Below, in pieces: positions 1-6,671 of a stretch of 12,932 nt of DNA; the stretch's first letter is position 1; the number at the start of each line of letters is the position of its first letter. The notes under the pieces are model-generated. The model ran no database searches. It worked only from the letters and a program-made list of their open reading frames with translations, and had not been told where the DNA came from. The position numbers were made by a program, and so were the translations under genes. The DNA is taken from positions 1 to 12,932 of the forward strand of contig CAMTJK010000068.1 of the NCBI GenBank assembly GCA_947072805.1, written 5' to 3'. The stretch comes from an uncultured Prevotella sp. GTDB taxonomy: Bacteria; Bacteroidota; Bacteroidia; Bacteroidales; Bacteroidaceae.

Positions 1-184
1 CGGCAAACCGATGAAATGGTATTATATCGCAAAACGCGTAACTTGCTGACTATCAACGCTCCCTATTTGAGAGTAAAAATGCTCATTTTCGCGTCGTAGG
101 TTACAAATCGAGGTTTGGGTGCCGATTAACACACGTTAAAGTAAACATTTTTCATAAAAATAAATAAATGTTATACGTGTTATA
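1..184 (-). repeat. Left copy of a 184-base inverted repeat
   Basis: This stretch matches the reverse complement of 12743-12926 over 184 bases with no gap and 12 mismatches that I counted (positions 26, 50, 55, 79, 80, 83, 84, 103, 119, 143, 146, 160). The strand is given so that both copies read in the same sense, with the TATAACAC end first. Read this way it begins immediately after the stop codon of the NAD(P)-binding gene (185-187). It contains a small inverted repeat TTAAC-4-GTTAA at 126-139 that is intact in both copies. A second palindrome found in the right copy is broken here (45-57). No coding content is apparent. It starts at the window edge, so the true repeat may be longer. A dispersed intergenic repeat, as reported in Prevotella lineages, is the likeliest class, but identity with any named family is not tested. 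Confidence 0.93.
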
Positions 185-828
185 TCAGCTGTTACAGATA
201 ACAGGTGTCTGAAGCCGGTATCTGTTCTCAGAAATACAGTCTGCAAAAAACGCTGCCATATCTGCAGCTGCAATGCTGTATTTTATAACCTTACCATCGA
301 ACGATACCTTTACATTACCACGTGGTGGAATGTTCTTTATCGTAGTACACCGCACTATTGTCCAGTCAAGTTTACTTTTGCGTATCATCGTCTCCATTCT
401 GTTTTTGTCCTCGATAATGGGAACAAACCATTTCATAAACAGAGGCATTACGAAATTACGGTAGATCCAAGGCATAAAGAACAGACTATCGCCTGCTCCT
501 ATCACGCTGATGGCAATAAAGCGTCTTACACCCATAGCCTCCATCTCATCCATTATAAGCCTGTTGGCTTCAGAAACAAAGGTTGTAGGTTTTCCGTTCC
601 CCTTGCCACCGATGCCCAACGTCTGTACTACGGTATCCTGCCCCTCTATCACCTTACGGATGTCACTACTGTCGGTCACACATCCTTCTATCACATTCAG
701 CCTTTTATGCCTTACTGCCCCCTAGCGGCATAGCGTATCAGTACCGTAACATTGATTCCTCTGCTTAATAACTCATCTACAATGGCTCTGCCGGCAATAC
801 CGGTTGCACCGAATACAGCAATCTTCAT
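185..828 (-). pseudogene. NAD(P)-binding Rossmann-fold protein (NmrA/atypical SDR-like), frameshifted
   Basis: The reading starts at the ATG at 828 with MKIAVFGATGIAGRAI, a GxxGxxG dinucleotide-binding loop at residues 7-13 right after the first beta strand, as in NmrA-like and atypical SDR proteins. It runs to about residue 37 (RYAARG) and then meets a stop. The next frame continues the same protein, AVRHKRLNVIEGCVTD onward, to the TGA at 185-187, with the family-typical DWTIVR segment in the second half. Adding one G to the G5 run (C5 at 718-722 on the plus strand) joins both parts into a normal 214-residue protein. Such proteins are soluble and bind NADP(H), often as quinone or flavin reductases or redox sensors; the substrate cannot be told here. 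The gene lies 90 bases downstream of the AraC gene on the same strand. It is either a recent pseudogene or a sequencing error. An earlier in-frame ATG at 900 would add 24 residues that do not look like the family. Confidence 0.8.
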
Positions 829-873
829 GATAATTTCACTTTTACAATATGTTGATAAATAGTTTGTCTTGTA

Positions 874-893
874 TGCTTGTACATCATCAAGCA
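874..893 (-). other. Short stem-loop in the araC to NAD(P)-binding gene gap
   Basis: The 90-base gap between the two genes contains a TGCTTG / CAAGCA inverted repeat with an 8-base loop. On the minus strand it is not followed by a T-run, so it is a poor intrinsic terminator. It could be a weak mRNA hairpin, or chance. I saw no clear TAnnTTTG box before the downstream gene, so co-transcription with the AraC gene is plausible. Confidence 0.25.
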
Positions 894-918
894 AGGACAT
901 GGCATTCCCATCATGGCA

Positions 919-1772
919 TCAGCTTCTGCGTTTCTTCATACGGTACTGTCCAGGAGAACATCCCTCACGCTGTTTGAAGTATCGTCCGAAAGCCGACTGA
1001 TCGGGAAATTTCAGTCTGTCAGCAATTTCCTTGACACTCAAATCCGAGCATTCAAGGTACTGTCTGGCAAACATCATCGTCACATTCTCAATCCATTGCA
1101 TGGCTGTCTTACCGCTCCTGTCTTTTATTATAGAAGAGAAATAATAAGGTGAAAGGTGCTGTTCGTTGGCGTAATACTGTACGCCACGATGTATGTGACA
1201 ATTGTCGTAGAGTGAAACAAGAAAGCGGTTGAACACGGCATCGTCCTTGCTCTGTTCCATTGCCGGCACAGCCTTGTTGCCGAAATATACCTCAAGTACT
1301 TTCAGACATACGGCATAGCGCAGATTGCGCATGAAAAGGGCGTGAATTCCACCATCCACGCCGACATCGTTCTCTACGTTCATGGCAATGTCAGAAGCCG
1401 CTCGTTCCTCCTCCATTATTTCAGCCAGTCTGACTATGCTTTCCGCCTGCTCCTCCGTTACCTCCACACATGGCGAGGTGCGTATCTGCAAGCGCCGGTG
1501 TATATCGATAGCGCACACCACGTGCCAATAGGCATCTACGGTATCACCCAACAGTATGCCCTGCAAGTCACTGCTTTTTCGAGTATTCTGATAAAAGTGT
1601 TAGGAGTATAAATGCACAGGCTGTTACGCGACAGGCGATACACCTCATCGCCCAAGAATATGCTTGCCGTGCCCCTGCGGCAAAGGAAGAATCCATACTT
1701 ATGCACAGATACTATGTTGCAGTTGGCTACAAGCTGCTCTATGTCCATCAGATGTGGTACGGTAAGTTCCAT
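919..1772 (-). pseudogene. AraC-family transcriptional regulator, frameshifted
   Basis: Two overlapping minus-strand frames encode one AraC-type regulator. The first part starts at the ATG at 1772 (MELTVPHLMD) and encodes a sensor-like N-terminal region to about residue 66 (FIRILEK). The second frame carries on from SDLQGILLG to the TGA at 919-921. Restoring one A in the A5 run (T5 at 1575-1579 on the plus strand) gives ILEKSSDLQGILLG and a 284-residue protein, a usual AraC length. The C-terminal 100 or so residues hold both helix-turn-helix motifs: the first around HLSPYYFSSIIKDRSG, the second around LSVKEIADRLKFPDQSAFGR, ending in FKQREGCSPGQYR. As read, translation would stop within about a dozen residues of the shift and lose all DNA binding. 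By position the likely targets are itself and the NAD(P)-binding gene downstream; this is inferred. A longer start at 1841 is possible but adds residues unlike the family. Confidence 0.85.
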
Positions 1773-2137
1773 TGTCTTGCTTCTTTTTCCATCTGCAAAT
1801 CTAACGAATAAGCTGCAAAAAAAGGCACTGCGCAACAACAATCAGAGCGTCTGTTGGTAATTTGCACAATCATCCACCAATATAGTACTCCCCTTGCGTC
1901 ATTTCAGAGCCCATTCATTCATTAGACCACTATACGTAAACAAACTTTTTCCCATCTGTATTTATACATATTATTTACATTGTAATTACATTAGCTCCTA
2001 AAAACGCTAAAGACATCAATTCAAAAATACAAGTTGTTATCAACATATAGCATATATAGCATTCTCATAAAAAAACTTTTGCAGTTTAATGATCTATATG
2101 GGTTAAACATGCGGCATAACAGAGATGTAGTAAACAC
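1773..2137. other. AT-rich non-coding region upstream of the AraC gene
   Basis: No convincing gene is seen in this stretch of about 365 bases between the nqr terminator and the AraC start. It should hold the AraC promoter. One match to the Bacteroidota -7 consensus TAnnTTTG lies on the minus strand at 2022-2029 (CAAAAATA on the plus strand), without a good -33 partner; it would leave a leader of roughly 240 bases. A perfect 10-base palindrome, TGTAATTACA, is at 1981-1990 and could be an operator half or chance in AT-rich DNA. No riboswitch or tRNA-like fold was recognised. Confidence 0.4.
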
Positions 2138-2178
2138 AAAATAAAATCCCGACACAGTCGTTTTCAGACCTGTCGGGA
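2138..2178 (-). terminator. Rho-independent terminator of the nqr operon
   Basis: The stem is a perfect 8-base inverted repeat, TCCCGACA (2147-2154) and TGTCGGGA (2171-2178), with a 16-base loop. On the minus strand the stem is followed by TTTTATTTT (2146 down to 2138). It lies 22 bases beyond the nqrF stop codon, where operon transcription should end. The opposite strand lacks a comparable T-run, so it is directional. Confidence 0.88.
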
Positions 2179-2200
2179 CTTCATATTTCATGAGATGTGG

Positions 2201-3472
2201 TTATCCGCCAAAATTATCATACATTATGGATGCGGCATCAACACCTATACTGTCAAGCATCTGTACTACGGCATTCGACATAGGACCCGGACCACACATG
2301 TAATATTCAATATCTTCAGGCGCTTCATGGTCTTTAAGGTAAGTATCGTACATTACCTTATGTACAAATCCTGCTGTATATTTCACCCCGGCTTCATCTG
2401 CTGCAGGGTCCGGACGATCGAGAGCAAGATGGAAATGGAAATTAGGATATTCTTCCTCTAGTTTTAGAAAATCTTCAAGATAGAATACTTCTACCAAAGA
2501 ACGTGCTCCATAGAAATAGTGCATCTCACGATCACGAGTATTCAAGGTCTTTGTCATGTGCATAATTTGTGCCCTCAACGGAGCCATACCTGCACCGCCA
2601 CCTACCCATATCATTTCTTTCTTAGAATCAAAGATGGGATGGAAATCACCATAAGGTCCACTCATTATTACCTTGTCACCAGGTTTGCGGCTGAAGATAT
2701 ATGAGGAAGCTATTCCGGTTGGAACATCCTGGAATCCGACCTGTGGTCTGGGCTTGAATGGTGTCGTGGCTATTCGGACAGTAAGCATAATCCTATCTCC
2801 TTCTGCTGGATAATTCGCCATTGAATATGCGCGGATTGTATCCTCCGGATTATGAGCTTTAAGTGAGAAAATATTAAACTTCTCCCATGAAGACAGATAT
2901 TCAGGGCCTATATCGTCCTTATCAAAATCCTTGTCATAGTCAATGCAATCATATGCCGGTATCTTAATTTGGGCGTAAGAACCGGGCACGAAATCCATAT
3001 GTTCTCCAGGAGGCAACGCCACAATGAATTCCTTTATAAAGCTTGATACATTCTTGTTTGATATAACAGTACACTCCCACTCTTTCACACCAAGCACACT
3101 CTCTGGTACTTTTATCTTTAAGTCGCCTTTCACTTTACACTGACAACCAAGTCGCCAGTGCTCCTTTATCTGCTTTCTTGTGAAGTGTGATTTCTCTGAA
3201 TCAAGAATCTCACCGCCACCCTCTAATACCTGTAGTTTGCATTGTCCACACGATGCCTTTCCACCACAAGCAGAAGGTAAGAAGACCCCATTCTCATTCA
3301 ATACACTCATAAGACTGGCACCTTGAGGTACATTCAGCGTCTTGTCACCATTGATTGTTATATTTACATTTCCACTCGGTGACAGGTATCTCTTTGCTGT
3401 CAGCAGAAGTATAACCAAAAGGAGTATTGTTACAAGGAATACCCCCATACTTGCCAATATAAATTCTATCAT
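2201..3472 (-). CDS. nqrF: Na+-translocating NADH:quinone reductase subunit F
   Basis: NqrF is the entry subunit: it takes a hydride from NADH onto FAD and passes electrons to its [2Fe-2S] cluster on the cytoplasmic side of the inner membrane. The 423-residue protein has one N-terminal membrane segment (about residues 4-26), then a plant-type ferredoxin domain with the four cluster cysteines C69, C75, C78 and C110. The ferredoxin reductase-like part has the FAD motif RAYS (214-217), the NADH-binding GGGAGMAP (291-298) and CGPGPM (393-398), and ends with the family-typical YDNFGG. Length is close to the usual 405-425. It is the last gene of the operon, 12 bases after nqrE, and is followed by the terminator at 2138-2178. 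No nqrM gene follows it here, unlike in Vibrio. Identification is certain. Confidence 0.98.
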   Translation of the reverse strand: MIEFILASMGVFLVTILLLVILLLTAKRYLSPSGNVNITINGDKTLNVPQGASLMSVLNENGVFLPSACGGKASCGQCKLQVLEGGGEILDSEKSHFTRKQIKEHWRLGCQCKVKGDLKIKVPESVLGVKEWECTVISNKNVSSFIKEFIVALPPGEHMDFVPGSYAQIKIPAYDCIDYDKDFDKDDIGPEYLSSWEKFNIFSLKAHNPEDTIRAYSMANYPAEGDRIMLTVRIATTPFKPRPQVGFQDVPTGIASSYIFSRKPGDKVIMSGPYGDFHPIFDSKKEMIWVGGGAGMAPLRAQIMHMTKTLNTRDREMHYFYGARSLVEVFYLEDFLKLEEEYPNFHFHLALDRPDPAADEAGVKYTAGFVHKVMYDTYLKDHEAPEDIEYYMCGPGPMSNAVVQMLDSIGVDAASIMYDNFGG

Positions 3473-3484
3473 AGCTGCCTATTC

Positions 3485-4111
3485 TTATATATTAAGTCCC
3501 GAAAAACACATCATTGCCATGGCCATAAGCCCAACAGTAATAAATGTTATACCTAATCCCTGCAACGGCTTTGGCACATCACTATACTGCATTTTCTCTC
3601 GTATTGCACCCATAGATACAATAGCCAAAGTCCATCCTATACCACTACCCAATGCATAAACCAAAGAGTCAGCCAAGCTGCCAATGTATTGCGTGTTTGA
3701 AGGATCGAGATTGATACGTTGTTGCATGAATAGCGAAGCTCCCATGATAGCACAGTTTACAGCAATGAGCGGAAGAAAAATGCCCAAAGCAGAATAAAGT
3801 GAAGGAGAGTATTTCTCAACGATCATTTCTACAAGTTGGACGATACCGGCTATAACCGCAATGAAAAGGATGAAACTAAGATATGACAGGTCTATGCCCT
3901 CAATAAGGCACCCAGGTCCGAGAACCTTCGTAAGAAGAAGATAATCTACAGGGACAGTAACAAGCAGAACAAAAGTCACTGCACAACCTAAGCCAAAAGA
4001 TGTCTTCACATTCTTTGAAACAGCAAGAAATGAGCACATTCCAAGAAAGAAAGCAAATATCATATTGTCCACAAAGATGGACCTTATAAACAAACTAATC
4101 ATGTGTTCCAT
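3485..4111 (-). CDS. nqrE: Na+-translocating NADH:quinone reductase subunit E
   Basis: NqrE is an integral membrane subunit with about six helices. It pairs with NqrD as an inverted homologue, and together they hold an intramembrane iron-sulfur centre between the NqrF cluster and the NqrC flavin. I chose the start at 4111 (MEHMISLF), which matches the MEH start of known NqrE. With this numbering the two cluster cysteines fall at C26 (FFLGMC) and C120 (AVNC), the same positions as in Vibrio cholerae. The AAGGAG at 4120-4125 is 8 bases from this ATG but only 2 from the alternative ATG at 4117, which overlaps the nqrD stop as ATGA. The protein is 208 residues, and the C-terminal part with REKMQYSDVP and LQGLGITFI is typical. 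Only the start is in any doubt. Confidence 0.97.
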   Translation of the reverse strand: MEHMISLFIRSIFVDNMIFAFFLGMCSFLAVSKNVKTSFGLGCAVTFVLLVTVPVDYLLLTKVLGPGCLIEGIDLSYLSFILFIAVIAGIVQLVEMIVEKYSPSLYSALGIFLPLIAVNCAIMGASLFMQQRINLDPSNTQYIGSLADSLVYALGSGIGWTLAIVSMGAIREKMQYSDVPKPLQGLGITFITVGLMAMAMMCFSGLNI

Positions 4112-4113
4112 AA

Positions 4114-4740
4114 TCATTTCTCCTTATAAAAATAAGCTCTATGAACCCAAATAACACAGCCAACGAGAATCAAAGCCATTGCCGGCATCGTCATCATTCC
4201 GTTGTTAATATAACCAAGTTCGTAAACCTCCTGCGGAACAATACGGAGACCAAGAAGAGTACCTCTGCCGAACAGCTCTCTTACGGCTCCAACAATAACC
4301 AATATTGCTGCATATCCAAGACCGTTGGCTATACCGTCAAGAAGACTTGGCCACGGCTTGTTCATCATGGCAAAAGCCTCCAGACGTCCCATAAGAATAC
4401 AGTTGGTAATAATCAATCCAACATAAACAGACAGTTGTACACTCACATCGTAAGCAAATGCCTTTAGTATCTGACTAACTATAGTAACCAATGCTGCCAC
4501 CACAACAAGTTGTACTATGATTCTTATACGATTAGGAATGGTTTTGCGAATTACAGATATAATCACATTAGAGAAACTCGTTATCACCGTTACTGCAAGT
4601 CCCATTACAATGGCCGGCTTCAACTGCGCAGTAACCGCAAGCGCCGAACAAATGCCCAATACCTGAACAAGAACAGGATGATCGAGATTCAACGGATTTG
4701 TAAATACCGTCTTGTTCTCTTTAGAAAATAAATTACTCAT
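4114..4740 (-). CDS. nqrD: Na+-translocating NADH:quinone reductase subunit D
   Basis: NqrD is the membrane partner of NqrE in the Na+-pumping complex. The 208-residue protein is almost entirely hydrophobic helices. The two conserved cysteines for the shared iron-sulfur centre are C31 (LGICSALAV) and C114 (TNCILMGRLEAFA), two residues later than in V. cholerae numbering. Other family blocks are PWPSLLDGIANGLGY and VGAVRELFGRGTLLG. The start follows a good Shine-Dalgarno-like AAAGGA that overlaps the nqrC stop, with AGGA 8 bases before the ATG. Its last codons contain the AAGGAG that serves nqrE, so translation of the two is probably coupled. Confidence 0.97.
   Translation of the reverse strand: MSNLFSKENKTVFTNPLNLDHPVLVQVLGICSALAVTAQLKPAIVMGLAVTVITSFSNVIISVIRKTIPNRIRIIVQLVVVAALVTIVSQILKAFAYDVSVQLSVYVGLIITNCILMGRLEAFAMMNKPWPSLLDGIANGLGYAAILVIVGAVRELFGRGTLLGLRIVPQEVYELGYINNGMMTMPAMALILVGCVIWVHRAYFYKEK
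4120..4125 (-). promoter_or_regulatory. Ribosome binding site that decides the nqrE start
   Basis: A full AAGGAG lies on the minus strand inside the final codons of nqrD. It is 8 bases from the ATG at 4111 and 2 bases from the ATG at 4117, so spacing favours the 4111 start, in line with the MEH N-terminus of known NqrE. Bacteroidota rely less on such motifs than most bacteria, so this is supporting evidence only. Confidence 0.6.
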
Positions 4741-4752
4741 TATATATATCCT

Positions 4753-5490
4753 TTATCTTTTCAAAAAAAACTCTTTGTAATCTCCAAGGCATCCGGTCAG
4801 CATGTCACATACTCCATTTGATGTAAGCGTAGCTCCAGTCACCCCATCTACTTCAGAGGCAGGATTCTTTATATCAGATGACTTCTTTACAGCCAAAGCT
4901 ATAGACAAGTCTGCATTTGGAGAAGATGCAAAAATTCTCTTCCCTTTGAATTTGCATTGCCACTCCCTGCTATCCTTTATTTCTGCACCCAATCCTGCTG
5001 TCTCACTGTCATGATTAAAATATGCTCCGTAAACAGTATTCTTATCATCATCGATAGCTATATATCCCCATATAGCCCCCCACAAGCCCATACCATAGAC
5101 TGGTACGACATACTTAGTTTTACCATCCACCGAACATACATATAATGCAAGTTTGCCGTTTTTATAGTCTGTACTGTTAAGAACAAATCCCGTCGTCTCA
5201 CCACCAGGTTTACCAACAGCAACAACATTACCGGATTTGTCTATTATATTGTCTGCCACTATAGAAGCAGAATAAGCCTTTATCGCATCCTCATCACTCA
5301 AATTCTCAATGTTGAGAGCCGCAAGAATTTGCTTTTTCTTATCAAGAACCACATTGGAATCCTGCATGGGTCTAAGACTTTGTGAGACGAAAGCCAATAA
5401 GAAAGCAACAATAATTACCAAAATTGCACTATATACAATAATATAGGAGATTGAATCTGTATTTAGCCCCCTCTTTTTTTCTTCTGCCAT
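4753..5490 (-). CDS. nqrC: Na+-translocating NADH:quinone reductase subunit C
   Basis: NqrC carries a covalently bound FMN on the periplasmic side and passes electrons on to the NqrB flavin. The 245-residue protein has one membrane segment near the N-terminus (about residues 15-36) and a soluble FMN-binding domain. The flavinylation motif DGVTGAT (215-221) fits the ApbE recognition pattern Dgx(s/t)gaT, so Thr221 should carry the FMN. GMGLWGAIWG (133-142) and HDSETAGLGAEI (160-171) are family blocks. It starts only 5 bases after nqrB, which fits coupled translation. The ApbE flavin transferase it needs must be encoded elsewhere. Confidence 0.98.
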   Translation of the reverse strand: MAEEKKRGLNTDSISYIIVYSAILVIIVAFLLAFVSQSLRPMQDSNVVLDKKKQILAALNIENLSDEDAIKAYSASIVADNIIDKSGNVVAVGKPGGETTGFVLNSTDYKNGKLALYVCSVDGKTKYVVPVYGMGLWGAIWGYIAIDDDKNTVYGAYFNHDSETAGLGAEIKDSREWQCKFKGKRIFASSPNADLSIALAVKKSSDIKNPASEVDGVTGATLTSNGVCDMLTGCLGDYKEFFLKR

Positions 5491-5495
5491 AATGA

Positions 5496-6659
5496 TTATT
5501 TTTTATGGGTTAAACGTTTCATTCTCTTTGATATATTTCTCTCTACAACACAATGGTCAATGAGAGGTGCGAACATATTGGCAAATAATATTGCGAGCAT
5601 CATACCTTCAGGATATCCGGGATTCATCACTCTAATTATAATTGCCATTACTCCGATAAGTATTCCATACACCCATTTGCCACATTCCGTACGTGCACCT
5701 GTCACGGGGTCTGTTGCCATAAATACAGCTCCAAAAGCAAATCCGCCAAGCACAAGATGTTCATACCAATTTATTGATGACATACCGATATTGTGTAAAA
5801 GAGCTGCAGTCAATCCACCTCCAACAAAGACACTCAAAATTATCTTCCAACTGGCAATACCGGTCCATAGCAGTACCACAGCACCAATAGCAATAGCAAT
5901 AAGGCTTGTTTCACCAATGCTACCAGGAATAAATCCGGTGATAATATCGATCATGGAATAGTGCAGACCTGTGTTCTGTGCTACATTAGCCAATGGTGTA
6001 GCAGCCGAAAATCCATCCGGTAAGGCGTTTCCTAATCCCCATATACTATCCGTAGAGATCCATACTGTGTCACCACTCATACGAGTAGGATAAGAAAAGA
6101 ACAGAAATGCACGTGCTGCAAGTGCAACATTAAAGATATTCATTCCCGTTCCGCCGAAGATCTCTTTAACAAATATAACAGAAAATGCCACCGCAATAGC
6201 CAGCATCCATAAGGGACAAGTTACCGGTACAATTAAAGGTATCAATATACCGGACACTAAATATCCCTCTTGAATTTCTTCACCTTTCCATTGGGCCCAA
6301 ACAAACTCTATTCCTAAGCCCACTATATAGCTTACAATTATTTTGGGAATAACAGTGAGAAATCCATAAAAAAACAATTCAAAGAATCCGGCTGTTTCCA
6401 ATGCACCTGCTGCATAATAATTTTGATATCCCACATTATACATACCAAATAGCAAGGCAGGCAAAAGTGCAATAACAACCATACTCATAATACGTTTGGA
6501 GTCAATAGCATCATGTATGTGAGTGCCGCATTTTGAGGTCTCGTTAGGTACATAGAGAAAAGTATCCATACCATCATAAATACTTTTAAACGCATGCAAC
6601 TTTCCACCCTCTTCAAACTTAGGTCTTATCTTGTCAAGATAATTTCTTAGTAAACTCAT
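5496..6659 (-). CDS. nqrB: Na+-translocating NADH:quinone reductase subunit B
   Basis: NqrB is the largest membrane subunit. It holds a covalent FMN and riboflavin and forms the main part of the Na+ channel and quinone site. The 387-residue protein has a short cytoplasmic N-terminal part followed by about ten hydrophobic segments. The block GGTGMNIFNVALAARAF (169-185) is characteristic. The flavinylation site appears as DGFSAAT (215-221), which makes Thr221 the likely FMN carrier; the glycine common in the consensus is alanine here, a tolerated-looking change. The C-terminal block FMATDPVTGARTECGKWVYG is highly conserved in NqrB/RnfD. It is somewhat shorter than Vibrio NqrB (about 415). It starts 12 bases after nqrA. 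Confidence 0.98.
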   Translation of the reverse strand: MSLLRNYLDKIRPKFEEGGKLHAFKSIYDGMDTFLYVPNETSKCGTHIHDAIDSKRIMSMVVIALLPALLFGMYNVGYQNYYAAGALETAGFFELFFYGFLTVIPKIIVSYIVGLGIEFVWAQWKGEEIQEGYLVSGILIPLIVPVTCPLWMLAIAVAFSVIFVKEIFGGTGMNIFNVALAARAFLFFSYPTRMSGDTVWISTDSIWGLGNALPDGFSAATPLANVAQNTGLHYSMIDIITGFIPGSIGETSLIAIAIGAVVLLWTGIASWKIILSVFVGGGLTAALLHNIGMSSINWYEHLVLGGFAFGAVFMATDPVTGARTECGKWVYGILIGVMAIIIRVMNPGYPEGMMLAILFANMFAPLIDHCVVERNISKRMKRLTHKK

Positions 6660-6671
6660 GATTATTACACT

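Noticed and set aside
919..1772. Programmed ribosomal frameshifting in the AraC or NAD(P)-binding gene
   Set aside because: The runs are only five identical bases with no evident slippery heptamer plus pseudoknot, and neither family is known for recoding. A base deletion is simpler.
1773..2137. Small RNA, tRNA or riboswitch in the long intergenic region
   Set aside because: Only AT-rich sequence with short direct repeats such as CATATAGCATATATAGCAT was found; no stable GC-bearing fold or known motif.
4141..4731. Plus-strand open frames opposite nqrD, and many similar frames opposite nqrA, nqrB and tamB
   Set aside because: They lie wholly antisense to well-identified genes, have low-complexity or odd composition and resemble no family that I know.
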